Shown here: positions 21,424 through 29,674 of the stretch, piece after piece
How positions within the stretch are numbered: the first letter of the stretch is position 1
How the letters are laid out: every line of letters starts with the position of its first letter
Assembly: GCA_022496185.1 (NCBI GenBank)
Contig: WTXG01000355.1
Location: 1-32,036, forward strand
Source of the DNA: Multifurca ochricompacta
Lineage: Eukaryota > Basidiomycota > Agaricomycetes > Russulales > Russulaceae
DNA: 32,036 nt
Direction: 5' to 3'
Notes under the pieces: model-generated
The model's input: the letters and a program-made list of their open reading frames with translations, nothing else
What the model was told of the DNA's origin: nothing
The model's database searches: none
Made by a program: the position numbers and the translations under genes

Positions 21424-21788
21424 TCAATCATTCGAAGCGTTCGCAGCATCCTGATCCTGATGATCATCCTCATCGCTTACATCAGGTAGATAGATGTCGA
21501 GCAGCAGTGGGGTTACAATCTGATTACGGGCGGCTATCCGGGCTGTACACCCGAAACTGTTACCGAACGTATTATACTTTCAACTCACCTCCGATTGCTG
21601 CAGGCCACCGTACCATGTCATGATGAAAGTAGCATCAAGGCAATACACCGTACTCGACCCTCCTAACCTTTGTTTGTGTGGCGCATTGTCATATGCTGTC
21701 AGACGAAAGTTTAGGGTTATCTGATCCTCGGTCGGGCCAATGTAAATTATAGATCCCGCCAAAGCTCCAATATTTGCGGAAGCACGCG
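21424..21788 (-). pseudogene. 3' end of an unidentified gene, cut off by a retroelement
   Basis: Two exons read downward: 21788-21589 and 21519-21424, separated by a 69-nt intron with GTGAGT donor and ATCAG acceptor, both in frame. They encode about 98 residues ending at TGA (21424-21426). The visible protein is rich in beta-type residues (GALAGSIIYIGPTEDQ, TLNFRLTAYDN, STVYCLDATFIMTWYGGLQ) and ends in an acidic tail (DVSDEDDHQDQDAAN). I do not recognise the family. The upstream exon starts after CAG in phase 2, so more coding exons must lie upstream. Only 91 bp remain before the gypsy LTR boundary at 21880. The rest of the gene would lie on the far side of the insertion or be lost. Confidence 0.55.
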
Positions 21789-21879
21789 CTGGCGGTTAGA
21801 AGGGAAGGTGTTACGGTCGGCAGGCCGTATTGTGTGCGAGATTGAAAGTTGTGGTTTGGGGGCTCTGAAGGAAGGGTTT

Positions 21880-24086
21880 TGTTACACTTAGGGCTGCGCA
21901 CCGTACCTGTACCTCATGGTATGGACGGGTCCGTAGTACGGTTGCTGTACCTGTGCTGTACCAAGCTCAAGTCAATGTCAAGACAGATGGTAGATGGGTA
22001 CAGAAAATGCTGTCCAAACTGTCAAAAAATGGCTGTTGACAGCATTAGATGGCATGGATGGCATTGACTGAATGAGCTTTAATCTTATCATTAAGCCACC
22101 AAAACTCCCCCACTATAGTAGTATCTTTACCTATTTAGATAGCAGATAAGTGTTAGCTAAATATGGTAAAGATAAGAGATAAGATAAACTAACTAATACT
22201 TACTTCAGTCTATGTGGTCAAAACTGAAGTGAATGCATACAGAGTAGCAACATGTTATACTGTTCAGAGGAGCATGACAATAAGTAGAATAAATATAGTT
22301 ATTTAAATGTGACAAGACAGAAAGAATGTGTTGTGTGCAATGTCTCTGAATCAATGATCTGACACACTTTAGATTATCTTATCATAATCATAAGATCAGG
22401 AGCCCCAACAATCCTGTTGCTACCAGCCCATCTCAACAGCAGTGTTATGTCTGGTGTGGGACATTCTGCATGATGTGTGCTTCAGTGCATTTCAGTTCAG
22501 GGAAAGGACCATCAATAGGCCCTTTGGAGAAGTCAGGAAGAGTCAAAGTCTCAGAGGCTGAAAGCTCTAAGATGATGGTAATTGGAAAGGTGTCACACAC
22601 AGGTCCTTCAGCATGCATTGGTTCGGGTCTGGGTCAAAGTCACAAGGTAATCAAGATATGCAAGTGTCAAGTCAAGTCAAGACATCACAGTGCGTGGCCA
22701 GTGTGGATCAAGGCAATGAGTCTGAATGTCGTGTGTGAAGTCAGGGTGTTCAGATAGCAAGGCAAGAGCCTTTGCTGGAGCTACTGGTAAGCCAAACCCT
22801 CTCAAGTCACATCTTGGAAGAGGGCTGAAGGGACTTCCTAAGGACCTTTGATTGGTACAAGGAGAACAGACTTGGTCTGTCCTTGGATTTATTGTAGTCC
22901 TTAAATACAATGTAGCTACTATGAAGTCATAGTCTAGAGTCTTGTACAAATGATATCATAGTAGGTCACAATGGTCATGATATCATCTATGAGGTCATAC
23001 TAAGGTCACAAGGTCTATGACATCAACTATGAGATCATCAATCAGATGACATGGGAGTTGAATCCCTTGTCCAGACTATGGCCATCAGATAAGTGGATCT
23101 GATAAGGTATACAGTGAGAGAAAGGGGCATAGAAGACAAAAAAGAGAGAAAACGCGAAATACTAGCAAGAAAGTGTCACAAAGGTGTTGGAAACACCAAG
23201 ATGACTAGTTCTGAAGTTCAAAGGACTTGTCCAGAAGACAAACACTGATGTATTCAATAAGTTGAGTCTGAGGTCTACAATGTAGCTACAGTGGACTTAT
23301 ATATGTAATCAGATGGGCATCTAAAGATAAGAGTATGGAGTCAAGTGGGTCCAAATATCTGGAAGTGGATGGCATAAAGCCTGGCTTCTGATAGGGGATT
23401 AAGTAAGTGTCTGGTCTTAGAGACAGGGAGATAAGAGATAAGGAAAAGCATAAACAAAGATAAATGATAGGTTAACAAGTACAAAGATGGTCATTGTAAT
23501 GCCTGGTGCAGGCATTCGTCACGACGTGTGAGGGGTCGCATAGCAAAACTACGAAGTCAAATATGTACTGTCTTTCAAGTACACAGAGGTTGAGTGAGAA
23601 GTCAATACCAAGGAGCTAATCCCTTAGTACTGGTGAGCGGAAGAGTGCCAGAAGCACTGAGACAATTCAAGAGTTGGGTCTTAGAGATCACCCAGAAGGT
23701 AATGCACCAAGTCGATTAAGAAGTCGAGTCTAAGGCATACAGGCTATCTAGACAGGCCTTATATACGTAATAGAGATTGGAGTCTGAATCAGAGTAACAT
23801 ACTCAATGTATCAACAAAGTCGCAATGTATCTAAATGGGGAACGGGGTCAAGTGGGCCAGATGAGAATATACATAGACGGATCCGGTATAGTCGCGATTC
23901 TGGTGGGAAAATACATAAGAGTCCTTGTGTAAAATATGAGTCAGAGATAAGCACAGCCTGAGTCAAAGATAAGGAACAAATATGTACAAAAGGGGTCATA
24001 ACATGGTCAACAAAGGGGTAAACAGAGCCAAACGACATGTCACGTGAAGAAAAGGGAAATAAGATGATGCAGTGGGGTTTGTAACA
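21880..24086 (-). repeat. Gypsy 3' LTR region (one long LTR, or two related LTRs)
   Basis: On the - strand the region starts TGTTACAAACCCC just after the polypurine tract. On the + strand it opens with TGTTACACTTAGG at 21880, so its ends form TGTTACA/TGTAACA inverted termini, giving a 2.2-kb LTR. An alternative start, TGTAATGCC at 23495, gives a 592-bp LTR. Blocks near 23255-23480 and 23715-24010 are diverged copies of each other (both have GAGTCTRAGG, then CTTATATAYGTAAT, then GTCAAGTGGG), which favours two LTR-type units. A 13-mer ACAATGTAGCTAC recurs at 22907 and 23277. I see no gene in it. Confidence 0.5.
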
Positions 24087-24101
24087 TTACCCCCTCTCTA
24101 A
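24087..24101 (-). other. Gypsy polypurine tract
   Basis: The - strand reads TTAGAGAGGGGGTAA immediately before the LTR start TGTTACA. This is the usual place and composition for the primer of plus-strand DNA synthesis, and it supports the LTR boundary at 24086. Confidence 0.6.
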
Positions 24102-24117
24102 GTCCTAGCAGAGCCAG

Positions 24118-25304
24118 CTAGATTGGCGCACCATCATCATCCTGGACCAAGGAGAGGTAGTCATCAGCTACGGCATAGTAGTCCGCATCATAATTCTCCT
24201 TTTCCTCCTCCTGTGGGCAAACGTGGGTTTGTAGAAAACCATAGGGCCTTGCCTCCACAGCGAAAACAGCCATCGTAGACATGGCAGTTGATCTCTTGGT
24301 GCCAGCGTTATGAGAGAGACATTTGCCGCACCATCCTGATGGGTTCTGGACAGTGGGGGCCTGTGTGAGTCGTCGGAACAGACATTGACGACTCCAGTGC
24401 GAGGTGCTCTGGCAATGTCGACATCGTTTCTTGGCCGTAGGGCAACACCAGCTGAGGTGGTACTTGCTGCTGCAGTGCCAGCAAAGCTTACCATCAGGAT
24501 TTTCATGGAGGCGGGGCATTTCGAAGCAGTGGGGGTTGAGCCGGGGTGCAAGGTCGAGGCGGCGACGGGGGAGTGGCTGAGCAAAAATATCGGCGTACCG
24601 TTTGGATATGATCTGGTATGCCTCTCCTCATTCTAATCTCTCCCTGATGCTCGCTAAGTGATGTTCTATGTCGAAGACCCTTGGTTAAGCTTCACCATCT
24701 GTTGCTTGTAGTCGCGGCGTTGCATCTCCAAATTGTCCCTGAGAGCCTGGAACTTGCACAGTCGCGCAATCTCTGCAGTGAGTCGTGGCATGCATAAATC
24801 CCGGAGCACCTCATTGATGGCAAAGGTGCATGGGTCATGGGCTGAGAGGTGCTGCAAATGTTCTGGCCCTAGAATGTAGTGGAGTTGGTTGATGGTTTTC
24901 TCCTCTAGGTATACTGGGGCCCCGTAGACCAGCCCTCCTTTCTCCAAACATCCAGCTACATCCATACCTTTGTTGGTGTAATAGATATACTTGGCCACCT
25001 CCGTAGTGCCGTCATTCTTGGATGAAGGGATCATAAGTGGGAAGTAGAACTGTGAATTTGGGTTGTTTGGGAAGAACGGGAATTCTGGGGCTTCGTCACT
25101 GAAGTCCACATCAATCAGGTCGTTGGGATGGGGGTGTTCGGGCAGATTAAAATCTTCGTTGATGTCGATGATTCTGTCCCTTTTGGCCACTTTGGCGGTC
25201 GCATCATAGTCAATAGGAGAAAGTGGGCAAGAAGGAGGATGCACAGGAGTAGATAGGGGAAATGCATCGATAGCAGCGGAGGCATGGACACTAGATGGAG
25301 ACAT
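24118..25304 (-). pseudogene. Cysteine-rich zinc-knuckle ORF downstream of gypsy pol
   Basis: A second ORF of the gypsy element begins (ATG 25304) about 40 bp after the chromodomain stop and runs to 24118. The N-terminal half (25304-24666) is a charged protein with KGGLVYGAPVYL, followed by a coiled-coil-like stretch (IARLCKFQALRDNLEMQRRD). The C-terminal half has two CX2CX4HX4C zinc knuckles (CWHCSSKYHLSWC at about 24480 and CRHCQSTSHWSRQC at about 24430) and a further Cys motif beginning WCGKCLSHN. The frame is broken near 24666-24690 and, by two compensating shifts, within about 24240-24310. There is also a TGA near 24634. Similar Cys-rich proteins are common in agaricomycete gene sets; I recall no assigned function. 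It could act as a nucleocapsid-like RNA-binding protein, but its place 3' of pol is not where Gag normally sits. Confidence 0.6.
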
Positions 25305-25346
25305 GGATGTTTTTCTCGTTAGTTGTGGGGGGAGTTGTCCAACAGC

Positions 25347-28300
25347 TCATATTCTCTCTTGCTCTTTATCTGCCTCTGGGTGGCGCCTATAGAAGTCGTT
25401 GATAAGCTGGGGCACAAAGATGTCCGCAGCAGGTTCCCACAAATTATTGGCGTCAGGGAATCCCTTCCATTTGATCAAGTAGTGGAGCTTCTGATTGTGC
25501 CCTTGGCCTTTCCATTTAGTGTCCGCAATACGTTCTACTTCCCATTCTGGCTCTCTGTCAACTAGGTCAGGAGGGGTCTGGGGAAATTCTGCCCATGAAT
25601 GGAAGTTTCTTTGTATGGTGTTAGAAGACCAGCATGGAAAATGGGGTGTATCTTCCAGGCGGCAGGTAATGTGAGCTTATACGTGACATCTGAGAGCTTC
25701 TGTTCGATTACGAAAGGCCCGTGGCGTCTGGGAGCTAATTTTGCTGTTGGGTGTGACATGTGGATGTTACACCCTTCTAACCAGACTTGATCTCCGACCT
25801 GATAGGGCATAAACCTAGTGGGCTTCTCAGCCAGGGTCTTTTGCGCCTTCTGGAGGTTTCTATTGGCCGATTCCCATATCTCCTCCCATTGGCCAATATG
25901 CTGTGTCACAGACGGTACATTTGTGGGTTTGTCTGTCCATGTAGTGCGAGGGTCACATCCCATAATAAGGGAGAAGGGAGTGGCTTTCGTTGTTCCATTT
26001 GGCCAACTGTTATGCGCGAACTCAGCTGTTGCCAGCCATTCTGCCCAGTCGTCTTGTTGTTCATTACACCAGAATCGGAGATACTGTTCTAACCATTGAT
26101 TCATACGTTCCAACTGACCATCCATTTGAGGGTGATATGCTGTGGAGATGTTTTGCTGGATGTCAAGGCGTTTACAGAGGGCTCGGGCAAACATGGATGC
26201 AAATCGTGGGTCTCAGTCAGAAATAATCTTCTGGGGAAGCCTGTAGTGCCGATAGACGTGGTCTAGGTAAAGTTTGGTGACCCCTCTGCTGATATTGTCT
26301 CATTACAGGGGATGAAGAGGGCGGCTTTCAAATAGTCATGATCCATGATGGTGAGTATTGAGTCGTATCCTTGTGACTGTGGGAGCTTAATGATAAAGTC
26401 CATAGCAATGGTCTGAAAGGGAGCTGTCACTATTGGTGTGATAGGTGAAAGTGCCGGCAGTTTTGGGTGAGTGTTTACTTTGTTTGCCTGGCATTCTGCA
26501 CATCCTTTGACGTATGCTTCTACATCCTTTTTCATGTTCGGCCACCAATAATCTCGTTTCGCAAGGGCATAGGTGTTTGCAATCCCCAGATGTCCTGCAG
26601 AGGGGAGGTCGTGGTGAAAATGGATCACCCCCTCTTAATGTTGTCACCACCAGTGACAACCAATCGATCGCTGTCCTTCCACCAGAGGCCATTCTTCATC
26701 TTTATGTTATGCAGCTCTGCCCAGGATCTGCACAGCTCCTGGTTCATGTTCTGCGTCACTTGAGCCCATAGGTCCATATCATGGAGGCTGACAACAGCGG
26801 TTTTTGCAAAGACATCTTCTGGTAAGACAACGATATTGTCATTGTCGTTTTCTCCATCATCATGACCAGTTGGTCTGGACAGGGTGTCGGCTTGTGCATT
26901 ACGAGCCCCAGGTAAGTGCTTGAGCATGAAGTTATACTCTTCGAGCTCTAAAACTTCACATGCTACTCGTTGGCTGATTTTATGAGGTTCTTGCCAGTAA
27001 AGGAGGTTAGAGTGATCCGTGTAGATGATGGTCTTATGTGGGGATCCAGCCAGATATGGTTGCCAGTGTCGTAATGCCTTTACAATAGCCAGTAATTCTC
27101 TATCCCAAATGTCATAATTTCTCTCTGCTGATGAGAACATTTCTGAATAAAATGCAACTGGGTGAAGGATCCCTCCAGTATCTCATTGTGACAAGACTGC
27201 CCGTTGGCATACATGGAGGCATCGACTTCCAATTCAAAGGGTTTTGCCAAGTTGGGTTGGATAAGAACCAGTTCAGAACTGATAATCGTTTTTATTTGGT
27301 CGAATGCCTTTTGTTGTGGTTCATCCCAGTGCCATGGTATATCCTTCTTCAAGAGATCGTTAAGTGGTCTGGCAATGGCCGAGAATCCTTTGACGAAGCG
27401 TTGGTAGAAATTACAAAAACCAATGAATGATCTGACGTCCTTGGTACACTGTGGGGTGGACCATTCTCAAATGCCTTGTACTTTTACAGGGTCCATGTGT
27501 ACTTGTCCCCCTTCTAGGATGACACCTAGATATTCGACAGTTTTTTGCTTGAAGGAGCATTTGGCAGGTTTCAAATAAAGGTCGTATTTCACTAGGATTT
27601 CCAGTACTTCATGAACTTGGGTCCAGTGGTGGTGGATGTCGTCTTTCGTGGCCACTAGAATGTCGTCCATATACACCACAACTTCTTCTGTAAGGATCAG
27701 GTCTTGGAAATATGATTCATCATGGACTGAAAGGTTGCTGGCAAGTTCGTCAAGCCAAAGAACATAACATTGGGTTCAAAAAGTCCTTGATTGGTCTTGA
27801 AAGTGGCCTTGGGCTGGTCGCCTTCGCGAATATGAATGTTATTATAACCCCAGCAAATGTCCATCTTTGAGAACAGGGCTTTATCATGCATTTTATCGAT
27901 GATTTCTGAGATCAAAGGAAGTGGGTAGTTGTTTTTCACCATAAGTTTGTTAATCTGTCTGTAGTCCTGTACCAGTCGCAGTTTCCCATCCTTCTTTTTA
28001 ATGAAAAAGAAGGGTGAGGCATAAGGCGAGTTGGAGGGTCATATGTATCCTTTCGCCAGGTGTTCCTCCAGGAAGGTGGAGAGCACCTCCTTCTCTGGTT
28101 GAGACAGTGGGTAGATCTTACAGTCTACTGATTGTGGGGCATTTGGAACAAAATCAATGGCGTGATCCCATGGTCAAGAGGGAGGGAAACGTTGTGACTC
28201 TTCCTCTGAAAAGACCTTCCAATGTTGGTGGTATTCTGCTGGGACTGCTTCTTTGAATGTCTTTTCCGGGTTCTTCTGTGCCTCTGCCTGGGCCAATTCT

Positions 28301-28866
28301 GATGCCTTCATAACATAGCAATACACCTGATCCACAGGTTCCATGTCACTCCAGGTGACGGCTGATCCCATGACAATAGCATGGGTAAGAGGGTGTCGCA
28401 CAGCGTAGTCGTATCCCAGAGATGTAATGAGAACTGGGTAGAAGTCTTTGTCCATTGTCGCTTCTGCCCAATTAATTTTGGGCTCAAACACTGCCAGCCA
28501 TGGGTACCCTAGAACCATGTCTTCTTCTCCTAGATCTGTGATGAGGAAACAGAGTTGTTTGGTCTGCTCCCCAACCTGTACTTCCAGATCGCAGCAATGT
28601 GTGATCTTCCCAGCTTTGTTAGCTGTCCCATCTATGTTCCAGATATTTTTTTCCTGGGGAAGTAGCTGAGTCCCCAATCCTAATGTTCTCTGGAGTCTTT
28701 GACTGATGAAATTATCTGTAGCTCCGGAGTCAATCAATATCCATCTGTCAGCCATCTTCTGTTTGGTTTCAAAGTGTACTGGTATTTTTAGAGACTTGAA
28801 ACAACTAGTGTACACAGAAGTTACATGGAGTGCTCTTGCCCAGGCCAATGGGGTTGAGCCAATCAA
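25347..28866 (-). pseudogene. Gypsy Pol: protease, RT, RNase H, integrase, chromodomain (broken)
   Basis: Segments on the - strand: protease about 28866-28174 with the active-site loop LIDSGATDNFIS; reverse transcriptase about 28170-27470 with FFFIKKKDGKLR and the catalytic YMDD; RNase H about 27350-26640 with ELEVDAS and YTDHSNLLYW; integrase about 26640-25600 with the HHCC zinc site (HFHHDLPSAGHLG, CAEC), the catalytic aspartates in AMDFI and IMDH, and the Glu in HPQMDGQLERMN; chromodomain about 25560-25430 with LHYLIKWKGFPDANNLWEP. TGA codons stand where Arg is expected at 28174-28176, 28039-28041, 27467-27469 and 26213-26215. Frameshifts are seen near 27180, 26275-26285 and 25590. The protein cannot be made as one polyprotein from this copy. 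It is closest to mushroom chromoviruses. Confidence 0.88.
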
Positions 28867-28910
28867 AAATCCTTCTGGCCAAAGGCCTTATTGACAATCA
28901 GGGCACGTAC

Positions 28911-29423
28911 TGTCAAACAATCATGCTGCTGGTTATACTGACTGCGGTTAGTAGCAGTTTAGGCTAAAAGACAAGTTATACTTCAGAGGAAGAAGAACTC
29001 TGAAATACTATACTACTGACCTAAAAGACAAGTTATCTACACAGAGAATGTTAGTCAAAGGAAAAGTAGGAAGTAAAGTAAAGACGACTTACACTTCAGA
29101 GGAAGAAGAACTCTGAAGTGTAAAGGACGAAACAGACACCCTTATATACCCATAGGGGCCAGGGGAAATGGTCTGTGCGCACTAGGAATAAGTCCACAAG
29201 TGCCGGACAATAAACAGAGAGGGATAAAGGCCATTGGCCAAAGAGATATCACATGCTTACTGCGCATTACTAAGTTCATCACTAATCAGCTGAGTAAGGT
29301 GAGAAAGAAATGTAATAAAGATAACATAAAAAGTCCGATACTCCGGAATCTGATCTAATCTAATCTACAGCTGAAGCGAACCTTAGATGCCTGAAGCATC
29401 TCCAGACACGTCCCGTGTCAACA
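28911..29423 (-). repeat. Copia 3' LTR, about 513 bp
   Basis: On the - strand the LTR begins TGTTGACACGGGACGTG at 29423, directly after the purine-rich ATGGAGGGA. It ends GATTGTTTGACA at 28911, giving TG...CA ends. Its interior holds a CTAAAAGACAAGTTAT direct repeat (28964-28979 and 29021-29036) and two copies of a hairpin. The second LTR lies outside the window, so the boundary rests on ends and context. Confidence 0.6.
28981..29123. repeat. Duplicated hairpin inside the copia LTR
   Basis: The 24-bp unit that starts CTTCAGAGGAAGAAG occurs at 28981-29004 and 29095-29118. In the second copy TTACACTTCAGAG (29089-29101) pairs perfectly over 13 bp with CTCTGAAGTGTAA (29111-29123) around a GAAGAAGAA loop. 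The first copy keeps only 7 bp of stem. It could mark an enhancer-like or RNA element of the LTR. Confidence 0.55.
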
Positions 29424-29432
29424 TCCCTCCAT
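29424..29432 (-). other. Copia polypurine tract
   Basis: The - strand reads ATGGAGGGA directly before the LTR start TGTTGACA. This is the standard position for the plus-strand primer of a copia element. The roughly 240 bp between it and the pol stop (29675) show no further ORF. Confidence 0.5.
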
Positions 29433-29674
29433 GGTGAAGGCATCAATCATTAAGTGAAATGAGTTGAATGAGCACACTGCTGTTCACAATTGAACAAACA
29501 TGTCACCAGCCAGAGATCCAACTTCTCTAACTCTTTGTGAGTTTTGCATACAAGTTGTAGATTCGCTTATGCAAGTCTACACACCTCTTGCGTCACTCTC
29601 GAGGTCAAGAACGTGCTCATGTGGCATGGTGGGAAAGTGAAACTGGTGTACAAAGTTTCCAGATTCCAGCTTAT

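Larger units (their letters stand above)
21880..28910 (-). mobile_element. Ty3/gypsy chromodomain retrotransposon (degenerate, 5' part interrupted)
   Basis: Reading down the - strand from 28866: aspartic protease, reverse transcriptase, RNase H, integrase, chromodomain, then a separate cysteine-rich ORF, a polypurine tract and an LTR. Protease-RT-RH-INT-chromodomain is the chromovirus order; chromodomain integrases are thought to steer insertion into heterochromatin. Gag is not seen upstream of the protease because a copia LTR ends there at 28911. The element carries many frameshifts and TGA stops, so it is inactive. Its right boundary is the copia junction, not its own 5' LTR. Confidence 0.85.

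Noticed and set aside
22470..22949. ORFs of 90-95 codons in the LTR region
   Set aside because: No recognisable protein and the stretch is bounded by LTR-type ends, so chance ORFs are likelier.
22940..23060. Short degenerate repeats (GGTCA, CTATGAG) resembling a tandem array or CRISPR
   Set aside because: The units are irregular and diverged, with no constant repeat or spacer length, in a eukaryotic LTR.
24168..24584. A 138-codon - strand ORF overlapping the zinc-knuckle ORF
   Set aside because: The knuckle Cys/His spacing is in the other frame, so this is a shadow.
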